This document shows, one piece after another, positions 1 to 7,847 of a stretch of DNA of 26,351 nucleotides. The DNA comes from JBQTJN01 sp052387095. GTDB taxonomy: Bacteria > Pseudomonadota > Alphaproteobacteria > Micavibrionales > Micavibrionaceae. The notes under the pieces are model-generated. The model was not told where the DNA came from. It ran no database searches and worked only from the letters and a program-made list of their open reading frames with translations. A program made the translations under genes and the position numbers. Location of the stretch: positions 1 through 26,351 of the forward strand of contig JBQTJN010000059.1 of NCBI GenBank assembly GCA_052387095.1, read 5' to 3'. Each line of letters begins with the position of its first letter. Positions within the stretch are counted from its first letter, which is position 1.

Positions 1-720
1 GCCGACGGCGTCATGCTGGCGCGCGGCGATCTCGGTGTTGAAATCCCGCCCGAGGATGTACCGGCTGCACAAAAACGTGTTGTCCGCATGGTTCGCGAAT
101 CCGGCAAGCCGGTGATCGTCGCCACGCAGATGCTGGAATCCATGATTGAAAATGCAAGGCCGACCCGCGCCGAAGCTTCCGATGTCGCAACAGCCGTTTA
201 TGACGGCGCGGACGGCGTCATGCTTTCGGCCGAAACCGCCAGCGGTAGATACCCCGTTGCCTCCGTTGAATTCATGGACCGTATCTGCCGCGCCACGGAA
301 GCCGACGGCACATACATGGAAATGATGAACGCCAACCACCCGCGCGCTTTGAGCGCCGCCGATGATGCGATCACGGCGGCGGCTTACTATGTCTCTCTTG
401 ATGTGGAGGCGAAGGCGATCGTTACTTATACGGTGACCGGCTCGACGGTGCTACGCATGGCGCGCCAGCGCCCCCACATCCCGATTGTCTGCCTCACGCG
501 TGAGCTCAATACGGCGCGGAAATTGACGCTCTCCTACGGCGTGCACGCCGTGCACACACCGGAGCTGAAAGGAGATTTCTCAGGCCCCGTGCCCTATGCC
601 AACCGTGTTCTGCTGGAGCGTGAAATCGCAGTGAAAGGTGATGTCTTCGTTATGACGGCGGGCGTACCTTTCGGCACGCCCGGCTCGACGAATATGTTGA
701 GAATCGCGGAAGTGGAATAA
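1..720 (+). CDS. pyk: pyruvate kinase, C-terminal part (5' end outside window)
   Basis: Catalyses phosphoenolpyruvate + ADP to pyruvate + ATP, the last step of glycolysis, in the cytosol. The frame is open from base 1, so this is the 3' part of a longer gene; the first internal ATG at base 13 is not the start. Visible family blocks are ARGDLGVEIP at the left edge, then VIVATQMLESMI and PTRAEASDVA, then DGVMLSAETASGRYP. These are the end of the catalytic barrel. The C-terminal alpha/beta domain follows, with a TVTGSTVLRMARQRP stretch. About 240 residues are present of a usual 470-480. The stop codon at 718-720 directly abuts the stop of the convergent small gene, and I see no hairpin terminator between them. 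Confidence 0.97.
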   Translation, partial: ADGVMLARGDLGVEIPPEDVPAAQKRVVRMVRESGKPVIVATQMLESMIENARPTRAEASDVATAVYDGADGVMLSAETASGRYPVASVEFMDRICRATEADGTYMEMMNANHPRALSAADDAITAAAYYVSLDVEAKAIVTYTVTGSTVLRMARQRPHIPIVCLTRELNTARKLTLSYGVHAVHTPELKGDFSGPVPYANRVLLEREIAVKGDVFVMTAGVPFGTPGSTNMLRIAEVE

Positions 721-939
721 TTACATTCCCAGGCTGCAACCGCCAGATTGTGGTGCGGGTTGAGGGCGATCACCTTCAATGACATCAAAGTGAGCATCCA
801 GGAATTCACGGGTCAAGGGCTTGTCGCCCAGACCGGCCACAGTAGCGAGACTTAAAAAAGCAGCGCTGTGGGCGATCAATGTACCTTTAACTGTGCTTGT
901 AAATTCGCCTGTATAAACAGTTAAGCGTTCGTCACTCAT
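721..939 (-). CDS. small protein of unknown function, 72 aa
   Basis: I do not recognise this family. The protein is acidic and soluble-looking, with a short hydrophobic stretch in the middle (AHSAAFLSLATVAGLG). It ends in a Pro/Gln-rich tail and Gly-Gly-Cys-Ser-Leu-Gly-Met, with the only cysteine four residues from the end. The call as a real gene rests on an excellent ribosome site: AAGGAG lies 8-9 bases before the ATG at 939. The gene stands alone, tail to tail with pyk. Upstream lies a 22-base palindrome (1011-1032) that could be its operator. A function cannot be assigned from sequence. Confidence 0.7.
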   Translation of the reverse strand: MSDERLTVYTGEFTSTVKGTLIAHSAAFLSLATVAGLGDKPLTREFLDAHFDVIEGDRPQPAPQSGGCSLGM

Positions 940-1010
940 AATTTTACTCTCCTTGTCGTTAATAACAGCAAGGTAAGCATAAAAATGTTATGACATGCAA
1001 TTATTTATGT

Positions 1011-1032
1011 ATGAATATGTGCAAATATTCAT
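1011..1032. promoter_or_regulatory. operator-like perfect palindrome
   Basis: ATGAATAT and ATATTCAT form perfect 8-base inverted arms around a 6-base spacer (GTGCAA). The site lies 70-95 bases upstream of the 72-aa gene start and just past the 3' end of the MshEN-protease gene. The size and symmetry fit a dimeric repressor site, but the regulator is unknown. There is no T-tract to suggest a terminator. Confidence 0.35.
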
Positions 1033-1071
1033 GCTGCTTTGCAACAATTCTAGCTGGGGAAAGTAATAAAA

Positions 1072-2031
1072 TTACCGCGAAGCGACTTGAGTGCCGCTGG
1101 AAGGCGTGTGCAGCCACCAGGCAGTCTTGTTGATCGAGAAAATCGGCTTGTAACGTCCGGCATGGCTGGCATCGAGCATCGTCTTGATCTGGTTGTCGAG
1201 AATATACGGGCCGTCCTCCGTATAAACCACCAGCACGGCATGCGGGATATTCTTCAGCGTATCCTGCACGATTGCAATACGCATACGCTCATCGGGAACG
1301 CCGAGCGAACGCATGGCCGTATATTTGGCGATCGCGTAATCCTCGCAGTCACCGCCTTTTTGCATGAAATCAACCGGCGTCGCCCAGTAATCGCTGCTGC
1401 CGTAATTGTTTTTATCTTCGATATAAGGCTTGGAATTCATCACGCTGTTGACGCGTCCCGCTATGGTTTTCAGTGAGGCATTTTCAAGGCCGCTCAATGA
1501 CTGGCGCCATTCGGCGGCAACGCGGGCAGCCTGCCCGTTCGCAACCTGGCGGTCGAATTTATCGAATACGCCCGTCCATTTCGTGAAAGGCTTTAGGTTG
1601 CCGGAACGTTTCTCGGTGGAATCGAACAGCTTCGGAAAATTGTTTAACTGCGTATAGCCGGGCGAACTGGCGGCAGCGAAAGCGACCTGGATGGAAAAAT
1701 CGCGTAACCCGTCGGCATACGCTTTTTTGCCGGATGTATCGGTCAGGCTGAGCATGGCGAGGATCAGCGCGGTGCTGGCGCGTAAGGCCGTCTGGCGTAC
1801 CAGGACGAAAGACAGCTGACGCTGCGAGATTAAATTATTATCGACGAGAATGCGCCCCAATGGCGTGCGTGCCTCGCGCTGGACGGCCAGTGCGCTTTTC
1901 AGGTCTTCATCTGTAATGAGCCCCTTGAGAACAAGGAGTTCCCCAAGGCGGTTTTTATCAAGGAGCGCTTTTATTTTTCTTAAGATTCCGGCCTTTACAG
2001 GTCCCTGAATTGCTCTTCTTTCCTTCGTCAT
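1072..2031 (-). CDS. MshEN-type c-di-GMP-binding region fused to a LapG-like transglutaminase-fold cysteine protease, 319 aa
   Basis: Residues 28-51 match the MshEN c-di-GMP motif RLGxx[LVI][LVI]xxG[LVI][LVI]x4Lx3Lx2Q at every fixed position. After exactly five residues, 57-80 repeat it with two changes (Arg to Pro, Gly to Asn). Residues about 82-96 are hydrophobic (TALRASTALILAMLSL) and should anchor the protein with the N-terminus in the cytosol. The C-terminal part is a bacterial transglutaminase-like cysteine proteinase (LapG/DUF920 family). Its GGDCEDYA motif carries Cys229, NIPHAVL carries His264 and YILDNQ carries Asp279. The acidic residues flanking the Cys resemble the LapG calcium site. 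LapG cleaves the anchor of large biofilm adhesins in the periplasm. I chose the ATG at 2031; the frame stays open to 2253, but that extension has no MshEN homology and runs into hldE. No adhesin or LapD gene is in the window. The family call is firm; the c-di-GMP control is inference. Confidence 0.88.
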   Translation of the reverse strand: MTKERRAIQGPVKAGILRKIKALLDKNRLGELLVLKGLITDEDLKSALAVQREARTPLGRILVDNNLISQRQLSFVLVRQTALRASTALILAMLSLTDTSGKKAYADGLRDFSIQVAFAAASSPGYTQLNNFPKLFDSTEKRSGNLKPFTKWTGVFDKFDRQVANGQAARVAAEWRQSLSGLENASLKTIAGRVNSVMNSKPYIEDKNNYGSSDYWATPVDFMQKGGDCEDYAIAKYTAMRSLGVPDERMRIAIVQDTLKNIPHAVLVVYTEDGPYILDNQIKTMLDASHAGRYKPIFSINKTAWWLHTPSSGTQVASR

Positions 2032-2137
2032 CCCGATCCCGTTTTTATTTTTATGATAGATAAAGCCGTTTGTCCGTGTCTTACCCTTACTTCTATTAGA
2101 CCGTACAAAGATTGACGAAATCCTAACAAAGGGCCAT

Positions 2138-2171
2138 AAAAGGGCAGAAATTGAAGGATTTTTGCCCTTTT
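2138..2171. promoter_or_regulatory. 13-bp stem-loop between the divergent protease and hldE genes
   Basis: AAAAGGGCAGAAA (2138-2150) pairs with TTTTTGCCCTTTT (2159-2171) over an 8-base loop, with one G-U pair. It lies 29 bases before the hldE ATG. On either strand it would be in the 5' leader rather than downstream of a gene. It could be a bidirectional attenuator, or a structure affecting hldE translation. A TTGACG at 2112-2117 may be a -35 element, but no good -10 follows. Confidence 0.4.
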
Positions 2172-2199
2172 TGGGGATAAAAAGCCGTTTTTCGGAGTT

Positions 2200-3705
2200 A
2201 TGAAAATAATGAACCAGGAACTGGAACAATTGGTTGGCAAATTGCAGGGGCAAAAACTCCTTGTAGCCGGCGATATTATGCTGGATCGCTTCGTTTATGG
2301 CCAGGTCGAGCGAATCTCCCCCGAATCACCTGTCCCGGTCCTGGTCATCGCTCGCGAGGATTCGATGCTCGGCGGCGCCGGCAATGCGCTGGCCAACCTC
2401 GCCGGCCTCGGAGCCAAAGGGGCTATTCTCTCTGTCATCGGCGATGACGCCGAAGGGGAAATCATCAGCGAAAAAACCCGCGTGCTTGGCTTCGATACGG
2501 ACGGCCTGCTGGTCGATGAAACACGGCCCACCATTATCAAGACGCGCTTTCTCGCCGGACATCAGCAACTCCTGCGCACCGATTTCGAAAAGAAAGCGCC
2601 GGTGCAGGCTGCGCTCGGCAAAAAAACTCTCGAAGCCGCGAAAAATCTTATGAAAGACGCAGACGCGCTCCTCCTGTCCGACTACGGCAAGGGCGTTCTG
2701 ACTCCGGAGATTATTGCCGCACTCATCAGACTCGCGAAGGATAAAAAAATTCCCGTTGTCGTCGATCCAAAGGGAAATGATTTCTCCATTTATAAAGGCG
2801 CCGATGTCATCACGCCCAACCGCAAGGAACTCTCGGAAGCTACCCGTGGCATGGATGTAAATACCGATGACGAGGTTGTCGCGGCCGCTGAAAAAATCAT
2901 AAGGACCTGCGGCATTAAAACCGTGCTCGCGACGCGCTCCCGCGACGGGATGAGCATCATTACAAAAGGCGAAAACCCCTTGCATATACGCGGGCCCAAC
3001 ATCGAGGTGTTCGATGTCTCCGGCGCGGGTGATGCGGTAATAGCCACGCTGGCCGCCGCGCTTAGCACAGGCGCTACCCTCGAAAACGCCGCCCGCCTCG
3101 CCAATTTTGCCGGTGGCATTGTTGTGACCAAGGTTGGTACCGCTGCCGTGCGTGCCAAGGAGCTGCTCGAATCCTGCCGCGATGAAAACGCTTATCCCTA
3201 TGCCGGCCAGAAGGCGCCGCTCGCCGATATCCATGAAGCCGGCGAAAGCGTATCCCGCTGGCGCGCCAGGGGTCTTAAGATCGGCTTCACCAACGGCTGC
3301 TTCGATATTCTCCATGCCGGGCACGTGACCTATTTAAATGCCGCGCGCGGGCGCTGCGACAAGTTGGTCGTCGGCCTGAACCGCGATGCATCGGTGCGCC
3401 TGCTGAAAGGCGAGGGCCGTCCCGTTCATGATGAAGAGGCGCGCGCCGCCGTGCTGGCAGCGCTGGCCTGCATCGATATGGTGATCCTGTTCGGCGCCGA
3501 CAAGGCGGGGGCGGATAACACGGCTGTGCAGGTCGTAAAGGCGCTGCGCCCCGATTTCTATTTCAAGGGCGGCGACTATACGAAAGACCAGGTCCCCGAA
3601 GCACCTTCCGTTGAATCCTGCGGCGGCGAAGTCGTGATCATCCCGGCCGTTCCTGGCCAAAGCACCACAAGCTCTTTACGCAAAATCAAGAACGAAGCAG
3701 CCTGA
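2200..3705 (+). CDS. hldE: bifunctional heptose-7-phosphate kinase / heptose-1-phosphate adenylyltransferase
   Basis: Makes ADP-heptose for the LPS inner core. The kinase half phosphorylates D-glycero-D-manno-heptose 7-phosphate at C1. The transferase half adds AMP to heptose 1-phosphate. Residues 1 to about 325 are a PfkB/ribokinase domain with GGAGNALANLAGLG near the start and the catalytic-loop signature DVSGAGDAV around residue 272. Residues about 350-501 are a cytidylyltransferase-like domain with FTNGCFDILHAGH (the HxGH motif at about 372-375) and PGQSTTSSLRKI near the end. The length (501) is normal for the fused enzyme. A second ATG at 2209 is 11 bases after GGAG, whereas the one at 2200 is only 2 bases after it, so the true start may be 2209. 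The gene is divergent from the MshEN-protease. Confidence 0.97.
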   Translation: MKIMNQELEQLVGKLQGQKLLVAGDIMLDRFVYGQVERISPESPVPVLVIAREDSMLGGAGNALANLAGLGAKGAILSVIGDDAEGEIISEKTRVLGFDTDGLLVDETRPTIIKTRFLAGHQQLLRTDFEKKAPVQAALGKKTLEAAKNLMKDADALLLSDYGKGVLTPEIIAALIRLAKDKKIPVVVDPKGNDFSIYKGADVITPNRKELSEATRGMDVNTDDEVVAAAEKIIRTCGIKTVLATRSRDGMSIITKGENPLHIRGPNIEVFDVSGAGDAVIATLAAALSTGATLENAARLANFAGGIVVTKVGTAAVRAKELLESCRDENAYPYAGQKAPLADIHEAGESVSRWRARGLKIGFTNGCFDILHAGHVTYLNAARGRCDKLVVGLNRDASVRLLKGEGRPVHDEEARAAVLAALACIDMVILFGADKAGADNTAVQVVKALRPDFYFKGGDYTKDQVPEAPSVESCGGEVVIIPAVPGQSTTSSLRKIKNEAA

Positions 3706-3775
3706 TTCTCCCTTCGTCTGTACGTTTGGTATAAGACTTGCTAGACTTCGGCAGAATTAACAGCGAAGGATTTCC

Positions 3776-4408
3776 ATGCGTATTGCCGCCTTTCTGTCCT
3801 GCCTCCTTGCCTTAACCGCCTGCGGACACTGGAACCCGGATTTCGTGCCCTCGGGTTATGAACATCACGGCGGTGATGCCTATAACGCGCCGCCCGGCCC
3901 GGCGGCCAAAGATATCGGCTACACCTGGAGCGCCGAGGCCAACATGCAGCAGCAAATGCTCTGGAGCGATGTGGCCAAAGACCTCGTTGAAAAAATGGAA
4001 AGCGCCGGCGTCAGCGCGTGCCCTGTCTATATGGAAGACCTGCCGATTTCGAACGCCTTTAACAACAGCCTCGACCACGCGCTGCGCGCGGAACTTCGTA
4101 CGCGTGGCTACACTTTAGTGCCGGCCGCCGATCAGAACCTGCATTTGCGTTATGAAGCCTACCGCGAAGGCGCGGAAAAAATCGTCCGCCGCCCGCTTTA
4201 TAATGAAGATGAAGATATTTATACGAAAGCCGCTTATCCGCACAAAGCCGAAGCTTTCGTTTTTGCCCTGACGGCGCTGCATAAGGGCAACATGCTCGGC
4301 ACCGCTAAAACGCGGCGTATCATGCCGGCCTACGGCTCTGTGGCCGGCGAGGGCGTGCGTAAAACACCGGACCGCCTCATGGAAGGATTGAGAAATGAAA
4401 AACGCTAG
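3776..4408 (+). CDS. putative outer-membrane lipoprotein, 210 aa
   Basis: The N-terminus is a lipoprotein signal: MRIAAFLSCLLALTAC with lipobox LTAC (Cys16), followed by Gly-His, which does not favour inner-membrane retention. The rest is a soluble periplasmic domain without a motif I can name with certainty. The stretch around DHALRAELRTRGYTLVPAADQ followed by NLHLRYEAYR has the helix-then-strand rhythm of FlgO/TolB-N-like small lipoproteins. The start has a GAAGGA site 5 bases upstream. Its last 14 bases overlap the next lipoprotein gene, whose ribosome site lies inside this one, so the two are probably coupled and may work as a pair. No substrate or partner can be inferred. Confidence 0.85.
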   Translation: MRIAAFLSCLLALTACGHWNPDFVPSGYEHHGGDAYNAPPGPAAKDIGYTWSAEANMQQQMLWSDVAKDLVEKMESAGVSACPVYMEDLPISNAFNNSLDHALRAELRTRGYTLVPAADQNLHLRYEAYREGAEKIVRRPLYNEDEDIYTKAAYPHKAEAFVFALTALHKGNMLGTAKTRRIMPAYGSVAGEGVRKTPDRLMEGLRNEKR

Positions 4409-4955
4409 GCTCAAAAATATTATACTGTGCCTCTCGCTGCTGGCTCTCTGCACGGGATGCGCCGCCGCCATCGGCGCCAGTTTCATTTCGCTCTTCCGCA
4501 ATGATGTGAATGTGCGCCAGACCAACTACGCCGCTGCCGATTACATGACGCAATATATGAAGGCCTTTGTTGATGAGGATTATGATCTTATCCGCGCGGA
4601 GAGCCTGCAGGACGCGGATCAGCCGGCGCTGAACACCGAGATCGGCCAGATCATCATCGGCCAGGTCGGCGAACGCCTGCGCGAACTCGGCTATAATGTC
4701 GACCTGATGTCTGTTTCGACCGTGGCCAACCGCGATATCTATCCGCCGGCCGGCCCGCACCCGTCCGCCAACCCAAAATTTATTTTATCGGGAACCTACA
4801 TCAACCGCCGCGGCCGCGATATTGATGTGCGCCTGCGGCTCGTGGAAATTCCCACCGGCATGGTGCGCGCGTCGTACGATTACACGTTGCCTCTCACGCA
4901 CGACCTGCGCAAGAAAGCCAAGCCGGAAGCGAAGATAATGCGGGTTGAGCCGTAA
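4395..4955 (+). CDS. FlgO-like lipoprotein, 186 aa
   Basis: The signal sequence ends in lipobox CTGC (Cys22). The mature part has a predicted helix (IIIGQVGERLRELGYNVDL) and then a strand block, FILSGTYINRR..DIDVRLRLVEIPTGMVRASYDYTL. This resembles the FlgO domain, found in outer-membrane proteins linked to flagellar stability in Vibrio and in many unrelated lipoproteins. No flagellar gene is nearby, so a motility role is not supported here. GGAAGGA at 4381-4387 gives a good ribosome site 7 bases before the ATG. The gene overlaps the preceding lipoprotein by 14 bases and ends one base before the convergent pilin-like gene. Confidence 0.85.
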   Translation: MKNARLKNIILCLSLLALCTGCAAAIGASFISLFRNDVNVRQTNYAAADYMTQYMKAFVDEDYDLIRAESLQDADQPALNTEIGQIIIGQVGERLRELGYNVDLMSVSTVANRDIYPPAGPHPSANPKFILSGTYINRRGRDIDVRLRLVEIPTGMVRASYDYTLPLTHDLRKKAKPEAKIMRVEP

Positions 4956-5693
4956 TTACCGCGCTAGCAGTACATGGTAGAAGTGCCAGGCCGGGCCAAT
5001 ATCACATACGACACAGGCCTGTAGCGCGGTGTTGGCGGCGCTGATCGTGGTGTCCTGCTCGAACGTGGTTTCATCCATCGTATTGGGCGTGGCATAGAAT
5101 TGCTGGCCGTTATCAAAGCGTGCGGGGGCGCCGCCGTAAATACAATCGCCCGCTGACAGTCCCCCCGGTGCGCCTGCACCCGTATCTTCCGGTATGCTGC
5201 TCTGCCCGTTCATTCGGTTGATCTTCTCGCAAAACTGTTCTGTCACATTGGGCAGCACCGCAACGAGATCCGCCTTCGACGATCCCGCGCCCGGCACCGC
5301 CGTGCCGCCGTAAAATTCCCAGCCAGTGCCGTCATTTACATCTTCTGGCGGCGTGCGGAAGGATGCCCCGCCGCCCTTGCGGTGAAACACCTGGTCGGTC
5401 GGGTCAGGATCGGCATTGAGATCGCCGTACTCGGCGTTGTTATCGGGATGGGCGAAACGTATATCGCTTTCGCTCGCTCCGTTTTGCTTGACGAACATCA
5501 CCGCGCGCTCCAGCTCGGAGGCATAGCGCTGCACCGCGGTGGCGTGCAGGGCAAGCGTCTCCTCGTCGATATTGGAACTTTCTGAATTGTTCGAACCCAT
5601 GATTGCCGCGCTGAGGAGGCCGATCAGGGCAATCGCGATCAACACCATGAAAACCATGTTGCCACGCTCGCAAGAAGGGGAGGAAGAAATCAT
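4956..5693 (-). CDS. PilX/GspK-like minor (pseudo)pilin, 245 aa (paralogue 1)
   Basis: A short basic leader ending in CERG is followed by the single hydrophobic helix NMVFMVLIAIALIGLLSAAI, then a long hydrophilic domain. This is the layout of PilX/GspK-type minor pilins, which often lack Glu5 of major pilins. The likely prepilin cleavage is after the Gly. The C-terminal domain contains FCEKINRMNG, a GGAPARFDNGQQF stretch and the ending WHFYHVLLAR. These line up in order with a second protein at 10762-11517. The ATG at 5691-5693 overlaps the stop of the D,D-carboxypeptidase as TGATG, which fixes the start and implies translational coupling. The open frame extends 13 codons further upstream, but that is not needed. 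No pilus assembly ATPase or prepilin peptidase is in the window. Confidence 0.8.
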   Translation of the reverse strand: MISSSPSCERGNMVFMVLIAIALIGLLSAAIMGSNNSESSNIDEETLALHATAVQRYASELERAVMFVKQNGASESDIRFAHPDNNAEYGDLNADPDPTDQVFHRKGGGASFRTPPEDVNDGTGWEFYGGTAVPGAGSSKADLVAVLPNVTEQFCEKINRMNGQSSIPEDTGAGAPGGLSAGDCIYGGAPARFDNGQQFYATPNTMDETTFEQDTTISAANTALQACVVCDIGPAWHFYHVLLAR

Positions 5694-7105
5694 CAGGGTG
5701 CGATCGCCATGCAGTCTTTTAAGTAACGGCACGCGCTTTCCGCCTGCTCTTTCGTATAGCCGGAGAGGCGTGCGCGGAAGACCCAGCCCTCTTTTGTTTT
5801 CAGCGGTGCAATCATCGGGCTGCCGTGCCGGAATTGCGGCGGCAGTTTTTTTGCGGACTCGTGGAGGCTCTTGTCAGTCGATACGCGGCTGGAGAACGCG
5901 CCGACCTGGATCGCCCAGGTTCCCGCCTTGCCGGGCATACTCAGCGATGCCGGCGTTGCCGGAATGGAAGGCATACGAGGCGGCGGCTCCGGCAGTTGTT
6001 CGGCGGCATCGCCTTCGCTTAAGGATGCGATATTCATGACTTCCGCGCTATTGCTGTAGTCGAAAGCTTCATTTTCACCCGACCCGTCGTTTAAGTGGTT
6101 CTGAGCCAGGTTTGTCACCGGCGCATTCGATATTTTGTTGAGCGTGTCATAGGCGACAAGAATGCCAGGTTTGCGCGGCGGCATCGGTGGCTCATAGGCC
6201 CGGCCGGCGGGCGCAGCATTGACGGCGATCACCATATTCGGTGCGGCATTGGCAAGGCGTATCTCGCCGCCGCCTTTGCCCATTTTCGAGAAGCCGCGGT
6301 CGAGAAGTTCGGCCATGTGTTCATTCCGGCTGTTCGCTGTGCGCCCGCCGAAGACAACGCCGATCACACGGGTGTTATTACGCACCGCAGAAGCGACGAG
6401 GTTAAATCCCGACTGGCGGATGAAGCCGGTCTTCATGCCGTCCATACCGCGGTAGCTTTTCATCAGACCATTGTGATTGTGATAGCTCGTGCCGCGATAG
6501 GTGTAATTCCCGAGACTGAAATTCCGGTAATAGGAGGGGTACGCGACGATGACGGTCCGCGCCAGCGTCGCCATGTCGCGCGCGGAAGAAACCTGCCGCG
6601 GGTCGTGCAGGCCGGAGGCGTTGACAAACCTTGTATGCATCATGCCGAGCTGCTGCGCGCGCGCGGTCATCAGGCGTGCGAAATTACTCTCGGAGCCGCC
6701 GATCTTTTCGCCGACGGCTGCTGAAATATCATTCGCGGATTTTGTAACGATCACGCCGATGGCATCGCGTACCTTGATGCTGGATCCGGCCTTGAGGCCG
6801 ATCTTGCTGGGCGCCATCGAGGCGGCGTGGGCGGAGATGGGTATGGAATCATTCATCTTGATCTGCCCGCTTTCAATCGCTTCGAACAGCATCAGCAATG
6901 TCATGATCTTGGTCAGGGATGCGGGGTGCAGTTTCTTATCAGGGTTGTTCTGCGACAACACCACGCCGGTATCGGCATCCAGGATGATTGAAGCGTAAAG
7001 CGGGTTTTCCTTAGCGGTGGCCGGGGCAGAGCAAAACAGGCCGAGGAACAACGCGGTGATCAGAAAAAGAACAAACGGCAGGATTTTGTCCTGTGCATAA
7101 CACAT
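5693..7105 (-). CDS. D-alanyl-D-alanine carboxypeptidase (peptidase S11) with C-terminal SPOR domain, 470 aa
   Basis: Trims the terminal D-Ala from peptidoglycan pentapeptides in the periplasm. The three penicillin-binding motifs are present: SLTK (Ser63, Lys66), SAN (123-125) and KTG (225-227). The signal peptide is a long hydrophobic stretch, probably cut after SAPATA (about residue 31). Residues about 395-470 form a SPOR domain (TWAIQVGAFSS... ending in CRYLKD), which binds denuded glycan at division sites. S11-plus-SPOR proteins are common in alphaproteobacteria, usually annotated as DacA-type. I prefer the ATG at 7105; a TTG two codons upstream (7111) is possible. The gene overlaps a PilX/GspK-like gene by TGATG. 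A linker of about 100 residues rich in Pro, Asn and Glu separates the two domains. Confidence 0.95.
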   Translation of the reverse strand: MCYAQDKILPFVLFLITALFLGLFCSAPATAKENPLYASIILDADTGVVLSQNNPDKKLHPASLTKIMTLLMLFEAIESGQIKMNDSIPISAHAASMAPSKIGLKAGSSIKVRDAIGVIVTKSANDISAAVGEKIGGSESNFARLMTARAQQLGMMHTRFVNASGLHDPRQVSSARDMATLARTVIVAYPSYYRNFSLGNYTYRGTSYHNHNGLMKSYRGMDGMKTGFIRQSGFNLVASAVRNNTRVIGVVFGGRTANSRNEHMAELLDRGFSKMGKGGGEIRLANAAPNMVIAVNAAPAGRAYEPPMPPRKPGILVAYDTLNKISNAPVTNLAQNHLNDGSGENEAFDYSNSAEVMNIASLSEGDAAEQLPEPPPRMPSIPATPASLSMPGKAGTWAIQVGAFSSRVSTDKSLHESAKKLPPQFRHGSPMIAPLKTKEGWVFRARLSGYTKEQAESACRYLKDCMAIAP

Positions 7106-7200
7106 ATACAATTCACCGATCCGACTGGCCCTTGTTCCCGGGCCTGATTAACATAAAACCGTGCCCTTGAAAAGCTTTTTAGGAGTTGTGGGTACATTCA

Positions 7201-7213
7201 TTATTCAGAATAA
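7201..7213. promoter_or_regulatory. short perfect palindrome in the divergent dac/phasin intergenic region
   Basis: TTATTCAGAATAA is symmetric around one base. It lies 96 bases upstream of the carboxypeptidase start and 160 bases upstream of the phasin start. It could be an operator, but at this length chance occurrence is quite likely. Confidence 0.2.
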
Positions 7214-7291
7214 AACGAATAGGGAACTTTGTCTACTTTTCCTAGTAATATTCCGGCCCCCGCAGTTTTTTTGTGCAGTGCAAAAAAATCC

Positions 7292-7320
7292 TTGACCGGG
7301 AGGCAAAGCCGGTGTAAAAA
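7292..7320 (+). promoter_or_regulatory. possible sigma70-type promoter for the phasin gene
   Basis: TTGACC (7292-7297) is followed after exactly 17 bases by TAAAAA (7315-7320). This would start transcription about 45 bases before the phasin ATG. The -35 is good and the -10 is weak. Confidence 0.35.
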
Positions 7321-7372
7321 TAGCGCATCAGGACCATTATATTAGAATTTAGCAATTTAAGGAGCAAAAACC

Positions 7373-7786
7373 ATGGCCGACAAAACACGGGAAACAATGG
7401 AAAACACCTTCGAAAAAGGTCGTAACCAGGCTGAAAAAGTAAGCCAGGATGCTGCAGCAATGAGCCGCGAAAGCATGGATGCTTTCATGAAATCAAGCGG
7501 CATTTTCGTAAAAGGTCTCGAGGAAATCATCCGCACATCCATGAGCCTCGCGCAGAATTCGGCTGAAAAACAAGCCCAGTTCATCAAGCAGGCGATGAGC
7601 AGCAAAACGCTGAATGAGTGGAGCGAAGCCCAGAACAAGATCGCCCAGGCGAACTTCGATGACTTCATGAGCGGTGCAACCAAGATTTCGGAACTGAGCG
7701 TCCGCCTTCTGACGACGGCAACCGAGCCCCTGAGCAATCAGGCGGCCAAGACGGTTAAAAAAGCCACCGATTCCATAGCTGCCTGA
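7373..7786 (+). CDS. phasin family protein, 137 aa
   Basis: Phasins coat polyhydroxyalkanoate granules, and relatives in alphaproteobacteria may act as general helical surfactant or chaperone-like proteins. This one is almost wholly amphipathic helix with no cysteine. It has heptad-like Ala/Phe/Met spacing such as SRESMDAFMKSSGIFVKGLEE and the C-terminal AAKTVKKATDSIAA typical of the family. The start is clear: AAGGAG lies 8-9 bases before the ATG. A strong terminator follows at 7811-7846, so the gene is probably a single-gene transcript. No PHA synthase is in the window, so granule binding is inferred from family only. Confidence 0.88.
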   Translation: MADKTRETMENTFEKGRNQAEKVSQDAAAMSRESMDAFMKSSGIFVKGLEEIIRTSMSLAQNSAEKQAQFIKQAMSSKTLNEWSEAQNKIAQANFDDFMSGATKISELSVRLLTTATEPLSNQAAKTVKKATDSIAA

Positions 7787-7810
7787 GGGTCAGGATTTAG
7801 AATATTTCTT

Positions 7811-7847
7811 GAAAAGCCCTGTTTCCTACCGGAAACGGGGCTTTTCC
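7811..7847 (+). terminator. intrinsic terminator after the phasin gene
   Basis: GAAAAGCCCTGTTTCC (7811-7826) pairs fully with GGAAACGGGGCTTTTC (7831-7846), with one G-U pair, over a 4-base loop TACC. The T-run is inside the 3' arm (CTTTTCC). It lies 24 bases past the phasin stop. Confidence 0.8.

Noticed and set aside
2326..3324. 332-codon open frame on the minus strand opposite hldE
   Set aside because: Shadow of the hldE reading frame. The protein has no recognisable motif, while the plus strand codes for a complete well-known enzyme.
6095..6998. Plus-strand open frames (209 and 149 codons) opposite the D,D-carboxypeptidase
   Set aside because: The minus strand codes for the complete SxxK/SxN/KTG enzyme; these frames have no family features.
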